DNA of 64,000 bases from Bacteroidota bacterium (GTDB taxonomy: Bacteria > Bacteroidota > Bacteroidia > Bacteroidales > Bacteroidaceae): NCBI GenBank assembly GCA_023425865.1, contig JAFABV010000002.1, forward strand, positions 1-64,000, in the 5' to 3' direction. A model generated the notes under the pieces. The model searched no databases. It was not told where the DNA came from and saw only the letters and a list, made by a program, of their open reading frames with translations. The number at the start of each line of letters is the position of its first letter. The first letter of the stretch is position 1. A program made the position numbers and the translations under genes. Below are positions 53,756 through 63,120 of this stretch, one piece after another.

Positions 53756-56700
53756 GTGGTACGCAACTTACTGGCGGCGTTGGCCCTGGTAGTGAGCCTC
53801 TGCGCCAGCGCTCAGCGTACCGTCAGCGGCCAAGTGACCGACCAGAACGGCGAACCGCTCTATGGCGTGAGCATTGTGAAGAAAGGAACCGTTACCGGCG
53901 CCGCCACCACAGGCGCCAATGGCAGATATACCATTCAGGTGGACGACGACAACACGGTGCTCGTCTTCCGCTACATAGGCTTCGAGCCTTTTCAGACAGG
54001 TGTGAAAGGCCATACGCAGATCAATGTGGCCATGAAGGAGCAGAGCAACCAGATAGCCGAGGTGCAGGTGGTGTCTACCGGTTACCAGAAACTCTCGCGC
54101 GAGCGGTCGACAGGTGCCTTTGGCTTTGTGGATTCGACGGCCCTGAACCGGCAGATGCACCAAAACCTGTTTTCTTCGCTCGAGGGTCAGGTGGCGGGTC
54201 TGCGCATGGACATCAACCCCAACACGGGCGACATGAGTCCCATACTGCGTGGCGTGGGCACGTTTTCTAACGACGTGGCACCAACCCGCTCATCGTGATC
54301 GACGATATGCCCACCGAGCTGACGCTCGACCAAATCAACTCATATAATGTGGAGAGCATCACGGTGCTCAAGGATGCCGCCGCCGCCTCTATCTACGGAG
54401 CGCGCGCGGCCAATGGCGTTATCGTGGTGACCACCAAGCAGGCACGTACCGACAAGGTGCTGGTGAATGTGAATGCCGACTGGTTTTTCACTTCCAAACC
54501 CAGCTTTAAGGGGCTTGACCTGGCGTCTACCAGCGACATCATCGACTACCAGACCGACGTGTTCAACGCCGGGGTGGCCCGTCAGGGCTCGGCAACTAAC
54601 TTCCTGAACACCTTTAAGAGCAATTACTACAACCCCTTGTTCCAGCTTTATCTCGACCAGAGCAATGGCAAGGTGACGTCTGACGAGGTGGCCTCTACAC
54701 TCGACGGGTGGCGCAACAACGACTATTACGAGCAGTTCAGAGACAATGCCTGGCGCACGCAGATGATGCAACGTTACAACGTGAGCCTGTCGCAGAAGGC
54801 CGGCAAGAGCAGTCATTTTCTCTCGTTCCAGTTTGAAGGCGACAAGAACCGTACCATCGAGGACCGCAGCAACAGCTTCACCTTATATTATAAGAGTGCC
54901 TACCAGGTGGCCAAATGGCTCAAGGCCACGGCAGGCATTGACGCCTATCTCACCCACGACTACACTCCCGAGGGCTACGACTACACGCTGCAGCAACGCT
55001 ACGAGCAGATGGTAGACGCCGCCGGAAACAGGGTGGTGTCGCCCTATGTCAACGTGGACGGCTTCGCGGGCTCGTCTTACAATGGCGGCGTGGTGAGCCA
55101 GTATGAGGGTGTTTCACCCTTCAAGAGCTTCGGCTTCAACGTGCTCGACGCACTCAGCGAGGGTATCACCAAGACCCGCAACGTGAAGCTGCGCCCATTT
55201 GTGCAGTTGGAGGCCAAATTCCTGAAGTTTTTCAGGTACAACTTTTCTTATCAGTACGAATGGACCTCACGGAAGACCGAACGCTTTGATGATGCCGACT
55301 CTTACCTCATGCGCATGACCTACAACAGCATGATAGACACCAACGGCAAGAGCCAACTGCCTGCCGGAGGACGGTATTACCAGAGTCAGGCCAACCACGA
55401 TGGATACACCTTGCGCAACCAGCTCAACTTTGACCGCGCGTGGGACATACACAACGTGAGCGCCATCATGGGTCTGGAACTTCGCCAGACCAAGACACCG
55501 AGGTACATAGAACAGCTGATGTATGGCTACGACCCGCAGACACTGACCTCGGAACGCATGGACTGGGCCACCTACTATGACGGTGTGGGGACCTCCATGC
55601 TCAGCGGCAACACCATCAAGCTGGGCGGGCTCCCCCTGTCGCAGTCGGAGACCAAACACCGTTATGCCAGCTTTTACGCCAATGCCAGCTACAGTCTGCT
55701 TTACAAGTACAGCCTGTCGGGAAGCATACGATGGGACGAGGCCGACCTCTTCGGACTCGATATCCGTAACCAGCGTCACCCCTTGTGGAGCGTAGGCGCA
55801 AGCTGGCTGATGTCTGAGGAAGCATTCATGAAGCGGGTAAGTTGGATAGATTATCTCAAGCTCAGGGCCACCTACGGCGTGAACGGAAACGTGGACCAGA
55901 CGTCGACCACCTACTTTGTGGTGACACAGAAGAAGCAGAGCAATCCCATCAGCTCTACTTATCTGAGCTATGACGATGACAACCTGCCCAACCCGAAACT
56001 GCGTTGGGAGAAGACCGCCACGCTCAACCTGGGCGTTGACTTCCGCCTGTTCAACAACATTCTGAACGGTAGCTTGGAGTATTACAACCGTCATGCGAGC
56101 GACCTGCTGGTGCGCCGCTATATGGATCCTACGCTTGGCGCGGGCAGTCGCGTGGTGAACAACGGCGAGATGCGCAACCGCGGCGTGGAGCTGTCGCTGA
56201 ACGCCAACGTGCTGAGAAAGCGCGACTGGTCGCTGGGACTGAGCTTCACCTATGCGCACAACAGCAACAAGATGCTGAAGGTAGACCACAGCACGTCTGA
56301 TTACGCCACGTCGTTTGTGACGAGTCCGCAAAACTTTTTCATGGAGGGAACGGCCTACAACACCCTCTGGGCTTACCACATAGACCGCATAGAGAACGGA
56401 TACCCCATCGCACAAGACGCTGAGGGCAACGACCTGGTGACCTTTAACGAGGACGGAAGCGTGAACAAGATTACCCTTACATCGAGTCTGAAGGGTACCG
56501 ACGACTTGGTGAACATGGGTACGCTGACACCGAAATACAATGGCTCGGTAGGGCTGAACGCCCGTTGGAAGAATCTGGAGATGAATCTGCTCTTTGTTTA
56601 CAGCGGTGGCAACAAGCTGCGCTATGCGGTGGTAGACCTCAGCGACGAGATGGGCAGCCAGACCCTGGCCGGCATCACCGACCGCTGGACGGAAGGTAAC

Positions 56701-57027
56701 GACGGGGTTAGGATGTACATCGACATGCCCGATGCCGTGAAAAACTACGCTTCGACCTTCAACGAATGGTATCAGTATGGTGACATCAACGTGAAAAGCG
56801 CCGACTATGTCAAGTTGCGCTCGCTGTCGCTGGCCTACAGTCTGCCCGCAAGCTGGCTGCGCGCCGTGCGCCTCGGACCGACGAAACTCACGTGCCAGAT
56901 CAATAACCTCTGGACGTGGTCGAAGGCCGGGCACAACATCGACCCGGAGAGCTACGGGCTCAACAGCGGCACGCGCGGCATGTCTATGCCCAAGACTTTT
57001 GCCATCGGTTTAACTACCAGTTTCTAA
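53756..57027 (+). pseudogene. susC: SusC/RagA-family TonB-linked outer-membrane protein, frameshifted
   Basis: Outer-membrane transporter for glycans or peptides, paired with SusD. The first frame (53756-54298, GTG start) encodes the signal peptide (LVVSLCASAQ), a carboxypeptidase-like repeat domain (VSGQVTDQNGEPLYGVSIVK) and the first part of the plug; the second (54295-57027) encodes the rest and the barrel, ending FAIGLTTSF. The break lies in a segment normally reading GTNPLIVIDD: GTGGC near 54275-54279 appears to lack one G of GTGGGC. One restored G rejoins the frames into ~1090 residues. The lesion may be real, phase-variable or a sequencing error. The start is also uncertain because of the upstream TAG. 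Confidence 0.85.
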
Positions 57028-57084
57028 CATTAACGTGAAATGGCAGGGCGACAAGCCTTGCCACTTCAACCAAAAGCATACAAC

Positions 57085-58512
57085 ATGAAAAAGATTCTAT
57101 ACCTGCTGCTGATGGTTGTCATGCCAGCGTTCTATGCCTGCGACAACTATGTGGACATCACCCCTACCGGGCAGAAGACCGTAGACTCGGCAGAGACTTA
57201 CTACGAACTGGTGGCTTATCCCAACCGGTCGTACTATCCGTCAGCCTTTGCGCTGCTCAGCGACAATGTCTGGAGTAAGGAGAGCAATATCTTCGGTTAT
57301 GAGAGCATTTCGTGGGACGGTATCAACATGACCTTCAACGAGCAGGCCAACCGGCTCACGCTCTCTGACAATAATCTTTATGAGAACTGCTACGACTATA
57401 TTCTGCGCTCCAACATCGTCATCTCTAACGTTGATGCCAGCGGCGGCCCAGACAGCGTCAAGCAGCTGGCCAAGGCCGAGGCCCGCATCATGAGGGCATG
57501 GGACCACTTCATTCTGGTAAACACCTTTGCCAAGGCCTACGACCCCGCGACGGCCGCCACAGACGGTGGCGTGGCCATCGTGAGTGCCTACGACCTTGAG
57601 GCTACACCGGTGAAGGCCACCGTGGAGCAGGTCTACCAGTTTATCATTAAGGACATCGAGGAGTCGTTGCCCTACATCAAAGAGAATCCCGTGACCGTGT
57701 ATCACCCGTCGAAGGCCTTTGCCTATGCCTTGGCGGCCAAGGTGTACCTCTTCCACCGCGACTACCAGAAGGCGCTCGACGCGGCCAACAAGAGTCTGGA
57801 ACTGAAAAGCGAGCTGATAGATTACATTGCGCTGGAGGCGGCGGGCGGCCCTACCAAGGTGTCTACCTATGCCAAGGGCAATAATCCTGAGGTGCTGAAT
57901 TATGCCTACCAGGGTGGTTACAGCGACAATCCGGCATACATTTACGGCATGCTTTCGCCCGAGATGGTGAAGCTTTTCGGTAGCGACGACGAGCGACTGA
58001 AACTCTTTTTCAAGACCACCGGCAACATGGTCTACTACTTTGACGAGGGTTCGGGTGCCGCCCTGTGGAACACGTCTGTCACCTATAGCAAGTTCCAGTA
58101 CATGGCCGTGGGCTTGCGCACGGCAGAGGTTTACCTGATGAAGGCTGAGGCGCAGGCACGTCTGGGCGACCTCGGTGGGGCTACTGCCACGCTGAACCTG
58201 CTGCGGGCCAAGCGCGTGAAGGGCAGCGAGGCGGTGCTGGCCACTGGCAGCACGGTGCAGGAGGTGATGCAGAACGTCATCAACGAGCGACGTAAGGAGC
58301 TGCTCTTCGGCTTCAACCGCTTCTGGGATCTCAAGCGTTTCAATACCGAGGCAGCCTACCAAAAGACCATCACACGCGTCTTCCCGCTGGTTGACACCAC
58401 CAAGGAGCATAAGACTTACACTCTGAAACCGGATTCAAGGCTGTACATCATTCCCTTCCCCAGCGATGCGCGCGAGAAGAATCCCAACCTCACGCTGAAC
58501 ACCGACGAGTGA
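57085..58512 (+). CDS. susD: SusD/RagB-family nutrient-binding lipoprotein
   Basis: Surface lipoprotein that acts as lid for the SusC barrel; 475 residues, lipobox AFYAC (Cys19). TPR-rich SusD fold: TPTGQKTVDSAETYYELVAY near the start, AEARIMRAWDHFILVNTFAK, and VINERRKELLFGFNRFWDLK near the C-terminus. The substrate is unknown; no enzyme gene or regulator is adjacent. The start was chosen at MKKILYLLL, after repeat-free upstream sequence in the same frame. A hairpin terminator follows. Confidence 0.93.
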   Translation: MKKILYLLLMVVMPAFYACDNYVDITPTGQKTVDSAETYYELVAYPNRSYYPSAFALLSDNVWSKESNIFGYESISWDGINMTFNEQANRLTLSDNNLYENCYDYILRSNIVISNVDASGGPDSVKQLAKAEARIMRAWDHFILVNTFAKAYDPATAATDGGVAIVSAYDLEATPVKATVEQVYQFIIKDIEESLPYIKENPVTVYHPSKAFAYALAAKVYLFHRDYQKALDAANKSLELKSELIDYIALEAAGGPTKVSTYAKGNNPEVLNYAYQGGYSDNPAYIYGMLSPEMVKLFGSDDERLKLFFKTTGNMVYYFDEGSGAALWNTSVTYSKFQYMAVGLRTAEVYLMKAEAQARLGDLGGATATLNLLRAKRVKGSEAVLATGSTVQEVMQNVINERRKELLFGFNRFWDLKRFNTEAAYQKTITRVFPLVDTTKEHKTYTLKPDSRLYIIPFPSDAREKNPNLTLNTDE

Positions 58513-58542
58513 CAAGGCCGGAGGTAAAACAACTCTATACAT

Positions 58543-58576
58543 CGAGCCAGGCAGTAAATAGTTACTGTCTGGCTCG
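58543..58576 (+). terminator. Terminator after susD
   Basis: CGAGCCAGGCAGTAA (58543-58557) pairs with TTACTGTCTGGCTCG (58562-58576) with one G-T pair and a 4-nt loop, 30 bp after the susD stop. No T-run follows. Confidence 0.7.
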
Positions 58577-58699
58577 TATCAGTATCCACACGCCTCCCCC
58601 TGTGGCGTCTTGCCCAAGCCACCATCTTTGCCGCAGTTACCACCCCGCACGTCGCACCATCTCCATGCCTACGCCCAACCGTTCGCACCGAACAGCCCG

Positions 58700-58791
58700 A
58701 TGGTTCTATATAAAACCATCCGATGATTCTATATAAAACCATCCGATGGTTCTATATAAAACCATCATATCATTCTATATAGAACCATCCA
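58700..58791. repeat. 23-bp quasi-palindrome array 5 (4 units)
   Basis: Units start at 58700, 58723, 58746 and 58769, mainly ATGATTCTATATAAAACCAT plus three bases, that is, the reverse orientation to arrays 2-4. It lies between susD and the tRNA gene. The 270 bases from 58792 to the tRNA promoter hold no gene that can be supported. Confidence 0.85.
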
Positions 58792-59062
58792 GTGACTTGG
58801 GGTTTCCCTCTTAGCCCGCCCGCCCTTGCCATAGGCTCGGAGGGCACTTGAAACGGCGGCTTTGGGGCGCATAACTGCACCATTTATCATGACTAACCCC
58901 ATGGTTTACGCCTGCTTACTGGGCGGTTTACGACAGACACCATACTTTACAGGTAAAACGACCCGGTACGGATTTTGGTGGGACGAGTGGAGGTGGACGG
59001 AAGATTGGCGGGTGACGCGAGGTGTGCCTACGTCCATATTTTTACCTAATTTAGGCAGAATC

Positions 59063-59094
59063 TTTGGATATCAGAAAAAAATGGGTTATCTTTG
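59063..59094 (+). promoter_or_regulatory. Promoter of tRNA-Arg
   Basis: TTTG (59063-59066), an exact 20-bp spacer and TATCTTTG (59087-59094) match the Bacteroidota consensus; the tRNA starts 19 bp downstream. Confidence 0.8.
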
Positions 59095-59112
59095 CAAAAC
59101 CGAATATCATGG

Positions 59113-59184
59113 GCTCTGATAGTTCAATGGATAGAACGGAGGTTTCCTAAACCTTTGATCCGGGTTCGATTCCCGGTCGGAGTA
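59113..59184 (+). tRNA. tRNA-Arg (anticodon CCT)
   Basis: A complete cloverleaf can be folded: acceptor GCTCTGA with TCGGAGT (one G-T pair), D-arm GTTC/GAAC, anticodon stem GAGGT/ACCTT with loop TTCCTAA (anticodon CCT at 59146-59148), and T-arm with TTCGATT loop. The discriminator base is A; the CCA is not encoded. Confidence 0.93.
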
Positions 59185-59276
59185 CTTTCCTTATTGCTCA
59201 GTCTTTACCAAAGATTTCTCTCTCTCTCTTCGTTCTTCACCTTTTATTCTTTGTTTTTCACTTTTACTCAACTACT

Positions 59277-60077
59277 ATGCTTGGTGCCATTATCGGAGAT
59301 ATTATCGGCTCTCGCTTTGAATTTGATGAGAAGCCCGAATCGCAGTTTCAACTTTTCATGGATAAGCCGCGGTGTGACTATACCGACGACACAATCATGA
59401 CCGTGGCCGTGGCTGACGCTATACTCAACCACCGCGACTATCGTGACGCCATACACGACTGGGGCAAACGCTACCCTTGTCCCAAGGGAGGCTATGGCGG
59501 GATGTTTGCCGAGTGGTTGTCTGCCGACGACCCCAAGCCGCACAATTCGTGGGGCAACGGGGCTGCTATGCGCGTGTCGGCTGTGGGCTGGCTCATCGAC
59601 GACTACGACGAGGTGTTGCGTGAGGCCAAGAACAGCGCTATATGCAGCCACATGCACAAAGAGGCTATCCGTGGGGCACAATGTGTGGCAACGCTGATTT
59701 ATTGGCTGCGTACCTGCCGCATAACGAAAGATGAAGTGGAGGGCGCGGTATGGCATAATTTCGGATACGACATTCCGCCACTGCGCGATATATACAAGAT
59801 AGGCGCGGAAGGGCACTTTGACTCTTCTTGCCAGGAAACTGTGCCTTGGGCAATACGCTGTTTTCTTGAGAGCGATAGTTTTGAGGATGCTGTGCGCAAG
59901 GCGGTGATGGCGCGTGGCGACGCGGATACGAAGGCTGCCATCTGTGGTTCGATCGCGGAGGCTTTCTACGATGTTCCCGATAAATTCTATGAAAAAGCCT
60001 GCTCGTATCTTGAAGCCGACATGCTTGACGTGGTGCAGCAGTTTTGCGCCGAGATACAGAGCAGGTTAGACCGTTAG
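59277..60077 (+). CDS. ADP-ribosylglycohydrolase family protein
   Basis: A 266-residue DraG-like enzyme expected to remove ADP-ribose from proteins or small molecules. The metal-binding motifs are GAIIGDIIGSRFEF at the start, CDYTDDTIMTVAVAD near residue 35, and the C-terminal GDADTKAAICGSIAEA. No ADP-ribosyltransferase gene is adjacent. Its 3' end overlaps the convergent glutaredoxin-like gene by four bases. Confidence 0.93.
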   Translation: MLGAIIGDIIGSRFEFDEKPESQFQLFMDKPRCDYTDDTIMTVAVADAILNHRDYRDAIHDWGKRYPCPKGGYGGMFAEWLSADDPKPHNSWGNGAAMRVSAVGWLIDDYDEVLREAKNSAICSHMHKEAIRGAQCVATLIYWLRTCRITKDEVEGAVWHNFGYDIPPLRDIYKIGAEGHFDSSCQETVPWAIRCFLESDSFEDAVRKAVMARGDADTKAAICGSIAEAFYDVPDKFYEKACSYLEADMLDVVQQFCAEIQSRLDR

Positions 60078-60370
60078 CAGCCGCTGCCGTCAAGTCGGCA
60101 AGAGGCACCATCGGCGGGCGTGGCGCTGAGGCCAACGTCTTCGGGTGACAAGGTCACCGTGCCGTCTTCGAGTACGAAGCAAGGGATACCGGCGTAACCA
60201 TTGCGACGTGCCTCGTCGAAGACGGGATTGTTGTCGCGCAGGCGCAGGAAGTCCTTGAGGTAGCTTACGTGTTCGCCTATATCGATGACCTGAAAGCGGT
60301 CGTCTTGTGCTACTTGTGCGTCGACCCATTGGCAGTCGGGGCACGATTTCATTCCATAAATCTTAATCAT
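60074..60370 (-). CDS. Glutaredoxin-like protein
   Basis: A 98-residue thioredoxin-fold protein with the active-site pair in GMKSCPDCQW (Cys10, Cys13) and the cis-Pro segment GIPCFVLEDGTVTL. It probably reduces disulfides or glutathione-like mixed disulfides in the cytoplasm. The C-terminal tail carries two more cysteines (ASCRLDGSGC). It overlaps the convergent ADP-ribosylglycohydrolase gene by four bases. Confidence 0.85.
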   Translation of the reverse strand: MIKIYGMKSCPDCQWVDAQVAQDDRFQVIDIGEHVSYLKDFLRLRDNNPVFDEARRNGYAGIPCFVLEDGTVTLSPEDVGLSATPADGASCRLDGSGC

Positions 60371-60443
60371 AGTGCTGTGTGGGTTATTAATAAGTAACTA
60401 CATGCAATGATTATGCCAGACACGTGGTGCCTGGCATAATAGT

Positions 60444-62951
60444 TTATCTGACCTTGTTATAGGTTTCCCTGATCTTGTTGACTTGCTGCAGCATGTTGTC
60501 GTAGTGCAGGGCGTTGATGTCGCCGTCGGCACAGGTAGCGCGTTGTTGCTTGCAGAAGTTCTCGATGGTGCTCAGGTGCTGCAAGGCGTAGAGCACGACG
60601 TCGGAGCGGTTGGCACTGACCGAGAGGCCGGTGAGCTGCTGGTCGGTGGGGTTGATGATGGTGTTGATGAACTTCACGTAGGTACGCTCCTGCTCGCGGC
60701 GGTAGGTGTTGTTGCGCATGTCGGTGGCCGACATGGGCTTCCATACGGCCTTGAATACATCGTTGAGATACTCGTCTACGGGATAAGGCTGACGAGAGGT
60801 GATGTTGTTTTTCGCCTCGTTGTAGAGCGTTCCGGGGGTCAGGAGATACGACAACACCGTGGTGCTACGGTTCTTCAACTCGTCTTCGGCGTCGATGCCC
60901 AGCTTGTTGACCAGCTCGGTGGGGTAGAGCCAAGTAGGCGCGTCAAAGATGTTGCGCCCCATCCATTCGATGGCCTCCTGCTGCAGGGCCTTGGGTACAG
61001 GCTCGTACTGCACGTCGCCAGGAGTGTTGTTGATGTACCGGCCGTTGATATAACGCTGTACGTGGTTGACATAGCGGGTGAACTGCGCACGCACACTCTT
61101 GTGCAGGTCCATGAGGTTATCGGTCTGCCCGTCAGGCTGTGCCGTCCATTTTTCGATGTTCTGTACGATGCGTCTGAGGTTTTTGATGCCATAGTCGCTG
61201 GCCTTCATGGCGTTGTCGCCCAGGTCTTCAGTCTGTGAGCGTGGGTCTTGGCCCTTGCCCTCGTCGCCGCAGTAGCGCAGTCGGACGTTGCCTTTGAGCG
61301 TTTGTGTCACCTCTGCGCGCAGAACTTTCTGCTCTTCAGCCGGCGACTTGAACTCAGGACGATACTGGTATCCAAACTTAATGGCCCATTTGTCGTAGTC
61401 GTTGATACGGGGGAAGAGGCCCTTGGGACCAATGTGGTCTTCGGGTTGTGCCACATAGTTGAATCGGGCATAGTCCATGATGCTGGCGGTGTGGCCGTAC
61501 TTCTCAACCCATGCCTTGTCGCGGAGTTTCTCTACGGGCGTGGCCGATGAGGCAATCATGTTATGGCGAAGGCCAAGACTGTGCCCCACCTCATGGGAGG
61601 AGACAAAGCGAATGAGCTGCCCCATGAGTTCGTCGTCGAGTTCCCATTTCTGCGCGCGCTTGTCCAAGGGACCACATTGAGTGATGTACCATTTGCGCAC
61701 CAAATTCATGACATTGTGGAACCAGCAGATATGACTCTCGATAATCTCACCGCTGCGTGGGTCGACGATACGTGGGCCATAGGCGTTCTCAGTCTCTGAC
61801 GGCAGGTAGCGGATGACGCAGAAGCGAGCATCGTCTACGCTCATCGTCGTGTCGTTGGGCCATTCTTTACCCACGATGGCATTCTTGAACCCAGCGGCCT
61901 CGAAGGCCTCGTTCCAGTCGTTGACACCTTGTATAAGATAGGGCACCCACTTCTTGGGCGTGGCCGGGTCGATGTAGTAGACAATGGGTTTCTCTGGTTC
62001 AGAGAGCTTGCCGGCAGCATAGGCCTTCTTGTTCTTGGGCACGAGTCGGTAGCGCGAGATGATGGCCTCCTGCCGTGAGGGTTCGTCATCTGAAAACTCG
62101 GTGATGCGGTTGTTGAAGTATCCCACCCGCTTGTCGTCAAGGCGTGCTTGCATAGGCACCTCGGGCAGTTGCACGAGGCTGGTGTTGAGCGTAAAAGTGG
62201 CAAAGCCTGTGTTGGCTGCCGGCGTATTGCCGCCGGTGACGGTATAGGTGCGCAAGGTGCTCACCTCTACATTGATGGGATAGGTGCGTATGGTGTCGAC
62301 AAAGGTAAGGTCTGATTTGAGCGACCCCAATTTGGCTGCCGAGCGGTCGTTGCTCGAAAAGCCGCTGATGTTGTTGTCGGCTGTGAACAGCGAGGTCACT
62401 TTGATGAGCATGGCCTTGGTCTTGTCGTTGACGCCGATGATGTCAAACCTCTCGATGATGGGGTCGACGGTAGCCTTGTCCACTAACGGCGCGATGTCGT
62501 CTCCGCTCTTGCCATACACAGAGCGTACAAAGGAGCGCAAGAGCAGCGTCTTGGCATCCCTGCGTTCAAAGTAGATGGTGTTTCGGTCTACCTCTTCGCC
62601 CGTGAGTTTGGAGAAACCCTGGGGCACGGTGTTGAAGCGCGTCACGGCAAGAATAAGTCGTCCTAACAGGCTCTCGGGCACTTCAAAGTACCAGTCTTTC
62701 TCTATATGCCTTACCCCAACGAGTCCTTGCTGGAAACTTCCACCTTTCTTAATCAGCTTCTCATACTCGTTAGTCTTTTCCTTGGTATCTTCTTTCTTGC
62801 CGTCCTTTGTTTTCTTCAGCTTGGCGGTATCCGTGGTAAGGGTATCTTGCGCTGCCATGGAGAAAGCGGGTAAAGGTTGAGGCTTGGCCGAGATGGTTGC
62901 CGCTCCTGCCGACAGCAAGAGTAGCACCAAGGTCGTTTTTAGTTTTCCCAT
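60444..62951 (-). CDS. Secreted zinc-dependent metalloprotease (DUF5117/DUF5118 type)
   Basis: An 835-residue protein with a signal peptide (LLLLSAGAATISAKP), followed by a charged linker, DUF5118/DUF5117-type domains, and a metzincin-like catalytic domain with HEVGHSLGLRH near residue 450 (two zinc-binding His and the catalytic Glu). Such proteins are common in Bacteroidales, and their substrates are unknown. No lipobox or T9SS tail was noticed; the C-terminus ends in a helical segment (NMLQQVNKIRETYNKV). Confidence 0.9.
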   Translation of the reverse strand: MGKLKTTLVLLLLSAGAATISAKPQPLPAFSMAAQDTLTTDTAKLKKTKDGKKEDTKEKTNEYEKLIKKGGSFQQGLVGVRHIEKDWYFEVPESLLGRLILAVTRFNTVPQGFSKLTGEEVDRNTIYFERRDAKTLLLRSFVRSVYGKSGDDIAPLVDKATVDPIIERFDIIGVNDKTKAMLIKVTSLFTADNNISGFSSNDRSAAKLGSLKSDLTFVDTIRTYPINVEVSTLRTYTVTGGNTPAANTGFATFTLNTSLVQLPEVPMQARLDDKRVGYFNNRITEFSDDEPSRQEAIISRYRLVPKNKKAYAAGKLSEPEKPIVYYIDPATPKKWVPYLIQGVNDWNEAFEAAGFKNAIVGKEWPNDTTMSVDDARFCVIRYLPSETENAYGPRIVDPRSGEIIESHICWFHNVMNLVRKWYITQCGPLDKRAQKWELDDELMGQLIRFVSSHEVGHSLGLRHNMIASSATPVEKLRDKAWVEKYGHTASIMDYARFNYVAQPEDHIGPKGLFPRINDYDKWAIKFGYQYRPEFKSPAEEQKVLRAEVTQTLKGNVRLRYCGDEGKGQDPRSQTEDLGDNAMKASDYGIKNLRRIVQNIEKWTAQPDGQTDNLMDLHKSVRAQFTRYVNHVQRYINGRYINNTPGDVQYEPVPKALQQEAIEWMGRNIFDAPTWLYPTELVNKLGIDAEDELKNRSTTVLSYLLTPGTLYNEAKNNITSRQPYPVDEYLNDVFKAVWKPMSATDMRNNTYRREQERTYVKFINTIINPTDQQLTGLSVSANRSDVVLYALQHLSTIENFCKQQRATCADGDINALHYDNMLQQVNKIRETYNKVR

Positions 62952-63029
62952 AAATGTTGTTTCTTGTGATGTGAGTGAATAACAGTTGGTTCATAGGCCC
63001 TCTGCGACAGAGCGCCTGTTTGGATAAGC

Positions 63030-63071
63030 AAAAGCCATCTCTTGCATATCTTGTTGCAGGAGACGGCTTTC
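63030..63071 (-). terminator. Hairpin after secDF
   Basis: AAAGCCATCTC pairs with GAGACGGCTTT except for one mismatch. Read on the minus strand it is followed by TTGCTTATCC, 50 bp beyond the stop codon. Confidence 0.5.
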
Positions 63072-63120
63072 AGTACACTAACTTCCCGGGCGGAAGCAGT
63101 GCTGTGTATGGTTGGCGCGC

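Noticed and set aside
54265..54300. Programmed ribosomal frameshift in susC
   Set aside because: No slippery heptamer and no following pseudoknot were seen; a single missing G explains the break more simply.
55267..56934. 555-residue frame antisense to susC
   Set aside because: Composition (His/Val/Arg-rich) follows from the complement of the SusC barrel; no domain was recognised.
58416..58742. Small frames starting MVLYRIIG in the 23-bp arrays
   Set aside because: The same peptide arises at several arrays because the repeat itself is translated; they are artefacts of the 23-bp unit.
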